Assembly: GCA_021234155.1 (NCBI GenBank) | Contig: JAJEKV010000002.1 | Coordinates: 11,028,725 to 11,092,724, forward strand | Reading direction: 5' to 3' | DNA length: 64,000 nt | Origin: Isoetes taiwanensis | Lineage: Eukaryota > Streptophyta > Lycopodiopsida > Isoetales > Isoetaceae | In this document: positions 47,148 to 56,944 of the stretch, piece by piece | Position numbering within the stretch: position 1 is the first letter of the stretch | Layout: every line of letters starts with the position of its first letter | Made by a program: the position numbers and the translations under genes | The notes under the pieces: generated by a model | Seen by the model: the letters and a program-made list of their open reading frames with translations, nothing else | Told to the model about the DNA's origin: nothing | Database searches by the model: none

Positions 47148-48193
47148 GCAAGACGTAGGCCCCGCAATTAAGCCCTAACCGCTTTTTCATCGGCATCAAT
47201 TCTTGTTGGTGTTAATCGACTTGCATTTGAGGGTGGTGGCTGCTGCCGGCGGTCGTGCCCGCCTAAATTAAACATAAGATGATATAAGAACATTTACAAA
47301 TGACAATAAGTGTCATACAAGGTCATTTTTAAGTCGCGGTCGAGAACAAAGTGAACACGCAAAAACCCACGGAAAAATTTTAATTACAAGTGAAGTAACG
47401 GTTACATCCAAGAGCTTGATCGATGTGAATAATTATGACTTATAGTTATATAATACATACATGGACCTGATACAGGCCATTTCCCTAGTCATAGTGAAGC
47501 ATAGGAACACACAAAACTGGAAAATGCGGTTTAAGGGTTTTAGCGTGGGGATACATGGCGGCATAAGCACTCTCGCACGCGGCTTCGGCGAGCTTGTAAC
47601 GTGCCCAAGCCCGGATAATAACGGGTTGATAATCCCAAGTGGGGCTAATAATCGAAGGTTGAAGAGCCTTCAGTCGTGAAAGATTTTGCCGAGATGATCA
47701 TTAGCATCCTCAAAAGCTTCATGTGAGGTCATATTCCAATAATCCCAAGTCGCGGGGAAAGGGTCCATTTCAAATCATCATAAAACACGTTCTCGAAGGA
47801 GAGTAACTATTTCCATCCCCTTGTCGTCGGATCATAAGGTTGTTCCGGCACCCCTAAGCTCCGCTATCTCATCGTCAACTTCCCGCTCGGGATACTACCG
47901 TATCGTTCCCCATAGTCCCGCTGGGGAGGTCCCTGTTCATCTCTCCTTATCCGAATGTTATCCTATCTTCAGTACTCCGCCAAATTTCTTACGCAAAAGG
48001 GCGGAATGAGTATATAATACTAACATTTCCGGGAGGCTTAATAACTTGTCATGGAAGAGGCTTATTCAAAAATTGTATTGGCATTATGTATTGACCTGAT
48101 ACAATAAAGGGAAATCACATCACGAGTAATAACCATTTTTTTTTTAAACAACAGTGATTTCAAAGGCAAAATACATAAGACAATAATTTAGGA
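47148..48193 (-). other. Gypsy B spacer between ORF2 and gag
   Basis: About 1 kb without a supported frame on the element's coding strand. Confidence 0.4.
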
Positions 48194-49570
48194 GCTGAAT
48201 CCCTCGTCTTCGTCCATTGGCTGAGGAGGTGGACGATAACGCATCAAAGTGGCGCTTAGGGCTAGCGTAAAGGGAAGCTCGAGCTGCTGCCCTCGTGGTA
48301 AGCAAGTAGCCAAAGGCGCCGCCACAAGAAGCATGTTAGCGCCAACCGCCACGCCTCCCAATCTTTGCTATAGCCAAATCTCTACGGACGAGTAATAGTG
48401 GTGACATGATAATCAATCTTCTTATGGCCCGTGAAGTAGATATGGCTCCGGAGCTTCCACCAAGAAGCTTCAGAAGATGGCCCTAAATTCTTGGAAAAGA
48501 ACAGCACCTCTCCTTGGCGGAAAGCTGAGAGAAAGAATCGGGCCACATGGTTGCCCATGGCCCTAACTTGAGGGTCGGTGGAGGTCTCAGCTTCCTTCTC
48601 CAAGTCGACGGGGAGCTTCTCTTCTTCTTCTTCTTCTTCTCTCTCATCCCTAAGGCTGACCTTGGTGTCCCAAAGGTCTTCCCTCGCCTTGACCCCCTCC
48701 CCATAGTGATTTGCGAGGCGGATCTCAAGAAGAGACCGGTGTCGGTGCCGCCAAATTGCTCTTCTCGGAGGTTGGGGTGTCGGCTAGCAATCTCTTGGCG
48801 GGCGAGAAAAGAGTCTCAACGGGCTCTTGTTCCTCGCCCGATATGCCAATAGGCTCTCTACGCGTAGGTTGCACCACCGTGTAGTGAAGTCGATGAAGTC
48901 ATCTTGGCAATATTCCGCAAGATCATAGAGAACCTCTACTTTCCTGCGGCGGACCCCAGTAAGAACATTGTACGCCCACATGATATCGTCAAGGATTAGG
49001 TACTCTTGGTCATTCAAGAGTACTGTAGGGAGAAGGTTTAACCCTTCAGGTTTCAGGGCCTTCGGCTACCGGGCAGGAGCTTCTGTAGCAAGTTCCTTCC
49101 ATCTCACAAAATCCTGCTCATTGACGACTTCGTCATCTTCTGGGTCGGGAGGCAGAGGTGTAGAAGAAAGCTCGGCAGGGATCTCCTCATCCTCTATGTA
49201 CTGGTCCATAATAATGGCCAGTGCGAATCGGGCCTCAAAACAGGTTTCCCGATCTATTGTGGCAATAGGGAGGTCAGTCCCTCGCCGTCTGATGCCCTTG
49301 ATGACGCTACGGGCATGATCGCCACCCCCAACATCCGGTGTAAGGTGTGGAAGTCGGTAAAAGCTGCTCATCGTCATCATTACCAACGCATGCGGGCACA
49401 ATCTCCTCTCCATAGAACCGAAGGAAGGCGCGAATAGTCCGGTGGGCCTGCATGTTGGAGATAAGATCTACCTGTTGAAGGCGGTAGGGATGAAGAAGAT
49501 CAAAGGGAACCGCAGGGTCCCAATGCTCTCCTGCCTACATACCATTTACTTTGCACGTTGGGCAAGCCAT
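48194..49570 (-). pseudogene. Gypsy B extra ORF2, unknown protein
   Basis: From an ATG at 49570 (MACPTCKVNG) coding-like pieces follow in changing frames: HRTIRAFLRFYGEEIVPACV, VVNEQDFVRWKELATEAP (49413-49066), EYLILDDIMWAYNVLTGVRR and AEYCQDDFIDFTTRW (49017-48784), ASWWKLRSHIYFTGHKKIDY (48603-48382), and a Pro-rich acidic end near 48194. There are many frameshifts. I do not recognise the family; it is not the gag, which lies downstream. It sits between the H3-bearing ORF1 and gag, and its function is unknown. Confidence 0.4.
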
Positions 49571-49827
49571 GAGGAGTGAAGGCTAAAGGAGGAGAAAGAA
49601 GGCGCTGAACAAGAAGAAAAAAATGAAACCCTAATGGCCAAAAAGGGGTTTTATACTTTTTGGCACGTTTCCCCAAAATTATTATTAAAATTATTATTTA
49701 TTTAATAACATATATATATATATTTTTTTTTTCAAAAATATATATTTTTTGTATTCACAAACCCAAAAATGGGGCTAGTACATCGATAAATTACAAAATT
49801 TATACAACTAGAATACTGAATACCTAA

Positions 49828-50201
49828 TCATCTAAGATCCCCTCGGATCCTTCGTGCCAAGTGAAGGTCCTTGGGCATAATAGTAACCCGCTTCGCATGT
49901 ATGGCACACAAGTTGGCGTCGCTCAAAAGCTCAATCAGGTATGCCTCGGCAGCCTCTTGTAATGCAAGGACCGCAAAGGCTTGAAACCGCAAGTCGGTCT
50001 TGAATTCCTGAGCGATCTCCCGCACGCCTGAGCGACGAGTCACTGGAAGGGAAGCCGACGGATCAATGGCTCGGTAGTCTTCGATACTTCGCATTATCTC
50101 AAGAGCTACCGTGGCGGCCTGAACCTATGGGGCTTCCGCGGCTTAAGGGTCGCCTTGAGCGACGGAATGGATTTACCTCCCGCCGAAGGATGCTTTGTGC
50201 G
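49828..50201 (-). pseudogene. Histone H3 / CENH3-like domain within gypsy B
   Basis: The tail begins RTKHPS, as in plant centromeric H3 (canonical H3 has RTKQTA), and reaches KPHRFRP, conserved in both. After the one-base deletion comes TVAL, a divergent N-helix about three residues longer than usual, then [41 protein letters not shown] and LARRIRG. The QEAAE form is CENH3-like, but loop 1 (FKTDLRF) has canonical H3 length and sequence. Lys9/Ser10-type modification sites are missing. Similarity is so strong across the fold that chance is excluded. No intron is seen. Confidence 0.92.
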
Positions 50202-51159
50202 CCCACGATCAACTCCCTTCTCGGTAGCCGGTGGTCTTCTTGGCGTCGTAGCATCCTGTTGCAATCGGGTCTTGTAGTTCACCCCACCCCTAACCGGTCT
50301 AGATTTGGTTCTTTTCAGTCTCCGGTTACCCGGCCCGGTCGGCTGCTGTGGGTTGGCGGCTTGGTTTACATCAACAGGGTTTGTCTGGGATTCGACGTTC
50401 GGAGCCGCACCTAGGTCCTGCTGTCTATCATCAAAATTCTGCTGCTGCTCCTCCTGCTGATGGCCTAGCTGCTCCTCCTGCTCGTGCTCACTTTGCTGGC
50501 CATGGGAGTCTTCGCCTTCCTTTAGGAGCTGCTCTCGTTCTTCAGCCCTGGCCTCTCTCCAAACGCACTTGTGTACGCCGGGCAATCTCAAGATGATCCG
50601 GTCCGGTCCGCGTCTGCGATATCTTCTTGGATGGATTCTAGATGGCACCGTTGAAATCAAGGAAACATTTTCAAAAATGAAACTATTGAGGCTTTCATTC
50701 CAAGAAAAGGTGGGAAGGTTAAAGTATCCCTGGTAGGTAAGTATACGACCCCTCCCCAAATAGTAAAAACGATCCATCCTTAGGTCCGGTGGAGCGCTGG
50801 CTATTTGGTGCAAGTCTTCTAGTCGGGCCAAATGCATGATCCTCGAGCCGTTCCGACTAAGCTCCATGGTCTTCATCCGTCCCTGGCGAGGGATAAAACT
50901 TAACCACGTACCCCATGCACGGTCCGGCTGCTCCACAAGAGTGTAGTCCTGCCTTGACTTCATTCAACTTGAGGAGGAAGCGCTCGTTGAAGTGGAAGAT
51001 AGGGTAGGGGACTCGTCGGCCCTCGACAAAGTGCTTGACAAAAAGGTTAAGAATGGTATCTATCATAGGGTCTTCCTCAGCAAGATGCTCGACTAAGACA
51101 GCAAACAACTGATATATATTCAGTTTCTTCAGATCTACGGTCAGCTTGAAGCGCGGCAT
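49828..51159 (-). pseudogene. Gypsy B extra ORF1: unknown N-terminal region fused to histone H3-like domain
   Basis: The first in-frame ATG is 51159 (MPRFKLTVDLKKLNIYQ). The frame shifts at about 50955 into a 285-codon ORF (50963-50106). About 260 residues of unrecognised sequence (RMDRFYYLGRGRILTYQGYF and others) are followed by a Gln/Glu-rich linker and a basic segment. In the same frame comes an H3 tail (RTKHPSAGGKS...KPHRFRP). A one-base deletion at about 50113 moves the globular H3 fold into the next frame, ending at the stop at 49828. Undamaged, it would be about 440 aa. It lies between the primer site and gag on the element's coding strand. It may have been expressed from the LTR. Confidence 0.75.
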
Positions 51160-51441
51160 GTCGTACTTTATAGGGACAACAAGGGAGAAAGGAGAAAGGA
51201 GGCGCTCAAGCAAGGCGGGACGGCGCGAAGGGGTAATCGAGGGCACCGGGGTGTAGGGCAGGTGCAAGGAAGACGTCGAGGTCGGCTATGGCGGATGTGG
51301 AGCTTAGGTCCGGCGGCTATGGCGGAAAAAGGCGCTCAAAAGAAACACACGCCCGAAAAGACACTTCAAAATTCAAATTTTAACTTTTGACTTTTTATTA
51401 AAAATTTAAAAAAATATTTTTTTTTAAAAAATTTCAAACAG

Positions 51442-51460
51442 GCGCGTATAAAATACGCGC
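51442..51460. repeat. Short palindrome in the gypsy B leader
   Basis: GCGCGTATAAAATACGCGC: 8-bp arms around AAA. It lies in the leader between the primer site and ORF1. Confidence 0.75.
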
Positions 51461-51483
51461 GACCGTATGGGGCGCCGACGTGT

Positions 51484-51615
51484 TTATACGCGTTTTATTT
51501 TCAAAAAGAAACACCCTCGGATACCTCGGCGCCCCTTTTTGTTTTTCGGCGGCCTGTTGTCCGTTTTGCCTCGGGAGACGTGCCCCCTAGGGTATTTGAG
51601 AGGTGCCCGATCCAT
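51484..51615 (-). CDS. Short leader ORF of gypsy B
   Basis: Forty-three codons from an ATG at 51615 (MDRAPLKYPRGHVSRG...) to TAA, about 200 bases after the primer site and upstream of ORF1. Gypsy A has an ATG in a comparable place starting MEAPLLP. It could be an upstream ORF or an N-terminal fragment of ORF1 separated by decay. Confidence 0.3.
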   Translation of the reverse strand: MDRAPLKYPRGHVSRGKTDNRPPKNKKGRRGIRGCFFLKIKRV

Positions 51616-51801
51616 TGGAGCCGTTTTCGCCTTCATCCGAGCTACCCACAAAAAGTTATGGTACAGTCTGTTACCTTAACCTAGCACTAAATCAAACATG
51701 AAAGACTTAAACAATCACTCTTGCTTAATTCTCTCTCCTAACTACCGAACTAGCGAGTTAGGGTTTGGTCAGTGCTATGATTTCGAGTAACCGAAATCAC
51801 G

Positions 51802-51813
51802 GCTCTGATACCA
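51802..51813 (-). other. Gypsy B primer-binding site
   Basis: gctctgatacca is the complement of TGGTATCAGAGC (initiator tRNA-Met), one base from the 5' LTR. Confidence 0.88.
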
Positions 51814-51814
51814 C

Positions 51815-53411
51815 TGTGACGCTCCCTGAACATATACGACCCTCGGACGTATACATACGGGGACTTTCCCCTCCCATGGCGACCAACTCGCCAGAGCCGG
51901 GCCCCTCCGTCTATTTCGGGCCATCTATAATATGATGCCCGAAAAGAAGGACACTGAAAAGGGTCATTCGCCCACGCCTTCAATGGGGCTCCTACGTCGC
52001 GAAGCGTGAATACAAGGGTTAGCACACGGCGCAAATCACGTATAAATAACCACCACGGGGTGGCATATCCATCCAAATACCAACGGCAAAGAATATGCAT
52101 CTAAACCTAAGAAAACACCCCAAACCCATGGTTCTACCCGGTTCGGACTCCGGTGAGGATCGACCGACGGCTAGGCCTCAAGAGATCGTGAGACGTAATC
52201 TTGACATGGCGTTGGCTGGCATAGAACATTGGCTAGGGTTGTCCACTCCATCCGCCCCTCCCCGCACACTTTGCGGATGGGTCAATTCACGCTATGGCGT
52301 GGCTAGCCAGGGAGACGCAGCTCGAGGGCATCACCTGGCCGAGCCTACTCCGGGGTTCATGAAGTCCCGGTCCCGATGAGGCAGGTCGGGGGAAGCGTCC
52401 CCTTCCGTAATCACAAGGGCTCCATGGGCGAAGCTAGAGAATACGTGCCGCATCAGGCGACCCCGCATCATCGTAACTTACTGCCTTAAATCTACTCAAA
52501 GTGCAAGGTGCCCCATCTGGGTCACACCTTCCCACCAGTGTCCGGACCCATACCCGCCCCTCGTGACCAACCATCGCCCTAGCTCGCTATAGGAGTCCCG
52601 TGAGCCTTTTATGTTCGTGCAAGACCCCACCTCCACTTCACCACTTGTGTTCCTTGTCCGGTGCTAAGCCCGGTACCATAGCATCTATGACCCTGGGCTC
52701 TTGTGCACAGCCGCATTTAATCCGGGATAATGCTGGGCTCTATCTAGGAGCATACTACAATAAATAGCCTCGAGAGGTCTCTACCCCCCCAATTCCCCAT
52801 TTCGAGGAGTAACACTAGGCTAACAACCACCAATCCATCCATTACAAGCAAAACCCGAATCGAAATATATAGAGAACCTACCTTTACAATCAAGGGTTAG
52901 TTCCTACGGTAAAAAACAGAGAGAATAGACCAACAACCCAAACAGTGCCCGCTATCCTAGAATTCACAACTACACTAGCCACCCACCTGTATTTATTTCG
53001 AACCCGTTGTCATTGGGGATCTCCATCTGCTTGATCTTGGTGTTTAGCTTGTGTGAGATTCAGGTGGGCGGCATCGGCTCTGGTCACAAGGGTGGCGCTC
53101 CACTGCTCAAGGTGAGTTGTGGCTGATATGGGGGTGGTGATCCACCCTATTGACCCCAATTAGCATTATCATGCTAACCAATCGAGGGTGGCCACGTGGC
53201 GCCTTCCCAAACCATAATTAGATTAATTATGGTTTTTTTAATATTAGTTCCTTAATTATAGGTTATTATTGTCAATAATTAAATTAGCATAGCTAATTTA
53301 ATCCCTTTTTAAGTGAACCACCTAGGTTCCCATACCCCATGTGGCGTATGTATCCCTGGTGACGTGTCAACATATTTATACTTATACCGTATAAATACTT
53401 GGAACGTCACA
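51815..53411 (-). repeat. Gypsy B 5' LTR (right copy)
   Basis: Begins tgtgacgctccctg and ends ggaacgtcaca, 1,597 bp, partner of 40280-41878. In element orientation the promoter would lie toward 53400; tataccgtataaata (53385-53399) contains a possible TATA-like stretch. Confidence 0.93.
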
Positions 53412-53463
53412 ATTTTAGTACATGATTTTGTCAATATCATGTGCTGCATACCTCAATTTGTAG

Positions 53464-53589
53464 GTAAATGTGTAGGAGGGCAACCGAATTCCAGCAAACC
53501 AGGAGGCATTATTGGGATGCAAAGCCCAACTGACCTAAATCTGAAGAAGTTGCCTGCATACAAAGATATACACAAGGGCCACCGTTGAT
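53464..53589 (+). CDS. Possible terminal exon of an unidentified gene
   Basis: After ctcaatttgtag (acceptor-like, ending 53463) a frame reads GKCVGGQPNSSKPGG, IIGMQSPTDLNLKKLPAYKD, HKGHR and stops at 53589. The composition looks like a conserved C-terminus, but I do not recognise it. It begins 52 bases from the gypsy B insertion; whether it belonged with the fragment at 40021-40279 is unknown. Confidence 0.35.
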
Positions 53590-54839
53590 GATCTGCCAAG
53601 CCACGAAGTTGCAAAAACGCTAACCTTCTCCATTATTTCCTTAATCACGACTCTCTTTCACGTTGAAAAATATTAAAAAGAATTTTATACATGCATTGTA
53701 ATTCCCCATGAACTTTCACATGTTCTCGTATATATAGTTCACATTATATATATATGGCAGCCTTCTTCTCCCTGCTTTACAAAATGAGAAATCTACTACG
53801 AGAGGTCTGGAGTGCATATAATGCTGGTACAAACAAAAATGCAGAAACTGGATAAGGAAAATAATTCATGCTTCTCCTATACTAAAAAAACAGGTTAGAT
53901 TGAACATAACAGCAATCTCATATACAAAGTTCGGATTTATGAAACCCATGGCAAGAAATAAACGATGTGACAATCTAGAACAAACCATTTTATTTCCAAA
54001 CAATCTTCATTTGCCGACTTTCATTTCAAGTCGTTGCATTGGCGGATCATTTCCAAGCTGCGGCCGTATCTAGCGATTCCGCCCGTGTCACGTCTGGCGA
54101 GGCACTAATGAATAAGTCATGCAACTCTCGATGAAGCCTTTTTTCAGTCATGACCCATTTCCTAATGCCTTTTGGAATTCGCACTAGTCGAGCGTTAGCA
54201 TTAGAAAAGGCCAAAGGCTTGTGTTATTTCACTCCAAGCAGTTTTTGGTGTAGCATGCTTTGACTTGATATCTTTTTTCTCAAAGATGTATTCTTGTCCA
54301 TACCCGCCAGCCAGATTCATCGGACCCATCTTCAATCTCCCGGCCATTATCGCGGCGGCTTGGACTTGGATCCATTTCTTTTATCGGGTTCAAGCGTCAA
54401 GCATTGTGCACCAAAAATCAAGCTCCAAGATTTAGTTTTTATGGTAGATATAAGCTATGGAAACAGAGTTCTCTGCTCCCCATAGCAGGATTCATGGTAT
54501 GCAACCCGATTCATGGCAAGCGGTAGGAATTCCAAGCTTCCACGATTACATTTGATGGCACAATTACGATTAGGATTCATGGCATACGGTAGGATTCATG
54601 GCCAATAGCGGACACATAGGCGACCGCTTTGCTGCTATCCTACTCCAAGCCGACTTCGAAGAAAAACCCTTGCTCGATTTCGTTGCAAAAACTACCACTT
54701 TGCCGAGCAGGAAGCCCCAATTACTCCGGCTGGAAGAACTTCCTCATTCTCGTACCCAAATAGTCCGACCCATTACCTTCGATGGGTTTTGCGTCCCAAC
54801 GCAGGGGCCTCGGCCGGCCGGACTTGAGAATAAGCTAAG
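53590..54839. other. No supported gene
   Basis: 54590-54760 on the minus strand may be decayed downstream ARF sequence, but no family motif remains legible. The rest is noncoding. Confidence 0.4.
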
Positions 54840-55315
54840 GGATTGCCCAATGGCAAGATAAAGAATCGCCGCTCCTGTACCCCTTCATCGATCGGCCGAA
54901 CTCCAACACCACATCCCCCCACGAGCTGCGAAGAAAAACAATTGCATCTCCGGCAACCCCGGTTTCTTGTGATTCACAAAAGTGCTCCACCACAGAGTCG
55001 CCAGGATGCCTTGAGGTGTGCCTCGGTATATATGCCTGAACTTCCATACCTCTCCATGGACATCCTTCGCCAAAGCTGTCTGTACCCGATGGCCTACTGA
55101 ATAATCCAATCGAGGAAAAATCGTCTCTGCACAATATCTTGGAACGGAAAAACCCCCTGCGTTAGAGTCTTGGCAAAGGAAGCTGGTTTTTCTACCGGAG
55201 GTGAACTCTGTTCATCATCTTCGATGTTATTTAATCCAGGCAGAGAAGTTCTTTCTGGTTGAAGTCTAATCCTAGCATAAACCTCATCTATTTCTGAATC
55301 CGGACAGTTTTGGCT
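54840..55315 (-). pseudogene. Auxin response factor (ARF10/16/17-type) B3 domain fragment
   Basis: Minus-strand reading gives SEIDEVYARIRLQP and EKPASFAKTLTQG, then FSVPRYCAETIFPRLDYS, VQTALAKDVHGEVWKFRHIY, RGTP, WSTFVNHKK and VAGDAIVFLRSS. This is the pre-B3 segment and most of the DNA-binding B3 domain of a class C ARF, the factors that bind auxin-response elements. The DANNGGG part is missing between TLTQG and FSVPRY, two frame changes occur after RGTP and after NHKK, and the upstream dimerisation segment and downstream ARF region are absent. No introns separate the pieces. It is a dead fragment, and which ARF gene it came from cannot be told. Confidence 0.88.
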
Positions 55316-55445
55316 ATGGCGGCCCTTGAAGCGATGGCTATGGCCGGGACCAGAGCATCCAAACTTCCGGTTAGCCGGTATGCACAGCAGTCGCCTGGCA
55401 ACAGGGATGACCTAGCATTTACAGCTTACAACAGGTTTTTAGCAG

Positions 55446-55497
55446 TTTTTGGCATATTCTAGGTATATGCTAGCATATACCATGAATATGCCAAAAA
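55446..55497. repeat. 52-bp near-perfect palindrome
   Basis: Arms tttttggcatattctaggta... and its complement meet at gct|agc with no loop; 24 of 26 pairs match. It is followed by accca cataaacaagggattgccc and aggggcaaccc, a sequence related to 38200-38265. Confidence 0.9.
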
Positions 55498-56944
55498 CCC
55501 ACATAAACAAGGGATTGCCCCCCTAGGGGCAACCCAAAAATGGCAGCAAGACCACAAAGGACAGGATATTGGATGTCAATTTTAAGAGGTCTTACATTTA
55601 TCTTTTATTAATAGCTAAAACATGACCAAGCGAAGCAAAGATGAATATATAGCAGTAATTCATGCAGCAAACATTTTATGTTACCTGTCATTGCATGACA
55701 TATTTTTTGACAAGCCCAATCCTTTTCCATATAGCTAAAGCCTGAGACTTGGATGTATCAGCACTAATGATTTTGTAATATATATAAAGCGAATTTACTT
55801 AGATTATCCAGGCTTTGCATTTGTCTATGAGTTGTGTATGAGACCGTGTCTTGTAATGCTACATGAGTATTGTTAAAGAAAATAAGAAGGTTAGAACGAA
55901 CATGGATGTGGGGGCCGCATTCCTTACCCTTGAAGGAACTGCTTCAGAACAAATTCCCTCATTTTTTGTTCCATTGAAACAAGAAAAGATGAAGCTGTCT
56001 CGAAGCGATTCGATTGATGGGCTCACAAATAGTTCCCAGAAGCTTCCTGTGCAAGTATAAATCTGTTTTTTCTCAGTCACATGATTGCATGAAGAGGAAG
56101 ATGGAGATGAGCGGAGAAAGAGCAAACAAATAAGTTGACAGCTTTAGCTACTTTTATGGTAAAGAATAGGTAAGGTGTTTCCAGTATTCGATAAGTTATC
56201 AGTCTATCATTTCATGTCTACCTTAATTGATTGTTTACGTGTCCTTGACAAGGTTTTATAGGTTTGCAGCAACAAATAACTCTGAAGATTTGGATAAGTT
56301 TGACATGCACTGCAAATCATGTGAGTATTATTTGCATGAATATAGCAACATATAGTACAATGCTTAACTTTTGTGCATTTTGAGTCATCCTGTGCGTGGA
56401 AACAATTCTAACCACATCTCTAAACTCCATTCCTAGAAACAATGTTAGCATTGGTACTCTCGCCTGCTTGCTAGAAGAGATGACAGTTTACTCCACCCAT
56501 AGGGACAAGATTTAACAACAGCTTTGTGACTACTAATCCAGGAAAAAAATAGTCGCACCTCTTAGTTGCCTTCATTTGCATCATTTTCTAGAGACGTCAA
56601 CCCTTTCGTTGGAAAATGTTCTTGCGTCCATGCCTTAACGACCACCCTAAGCATGTTAATTCAAAATGCATTTGATTGTAATATTTACTGATCAAGTATT
56701 TGACTTTGTCAACTTGCTGAAATGCCTTCAATCATGTTGATGTGCAAAGCATAATTTACGATTCAAAGTGGCTCCCAATATGTAGTCTCTATTTTTCAAA
56801 GATAGGGTGATCTCGCATTTAAAAGTGGCAGATTTATCACTAACACATGACTTTGCATATCTAGTTGGAATTTGCTCTTATAGGATGCCTTCACTTTGAT
56901 AATGCACTGAGTTTCTGCCTTGAAAACAACAAAATGTAGTGCAT
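55498..56944 (+). other. Mostly noncoding; weak exon-like frames
   Basis: 55863-56060 encodes MDVGAAFLTLEGTASEQIPS...SRSDSIDGLTNSSQ. 56260-56325 encodes RFAATNNSEDLDKFDMHCKS before a GTGAGT donor-like site, with ttttatag before it. They could be exons of one plus-strand gene, but no family is recognised. Confidence 0.3.

Larger units (their letters stand above)
40280..53411 (-). mobile_element. Gypsy element B, full-length chromodomain Ty3/gypsy retrotransposon with histone H3 domain
   Basis: In element orientation, right to left: 5' LTR 53411-51815, primer site, extra ORF1 with C-terminal H3 domain, extra ORF2, gag, protease, RT, RNase H, integrase, chromodomain, polypurine tract, 3' LTR 41878-40280. 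Total length is 13,132 bp. The flanks gtttt (40275-40279) and atttt (53412-53416) match at four of five bases, a likely target duplication. Frameshifts occur throughout. The order RT-RNaseH-integrase and the chromodomain make it a chromovirus. The 4 kb between primer site and gag is not standard for the group. Confidence 0.93.

Noticed and set aside
47461-48009. Plus-strand ORFs inside gypsy B
   Set aside because: Opposite to the coding strand of the element and without motifs; treated as chance frames.
49828-50201. Idea that the H3 sequence is a separate host histone gene
   Set aside because: It lies between the LTRs on the element's coding strand, has no own start at the tail, and the tail is in frame with 250 upstream residues; a nested pseudogene remains possible and is listed as the refuting alternative.
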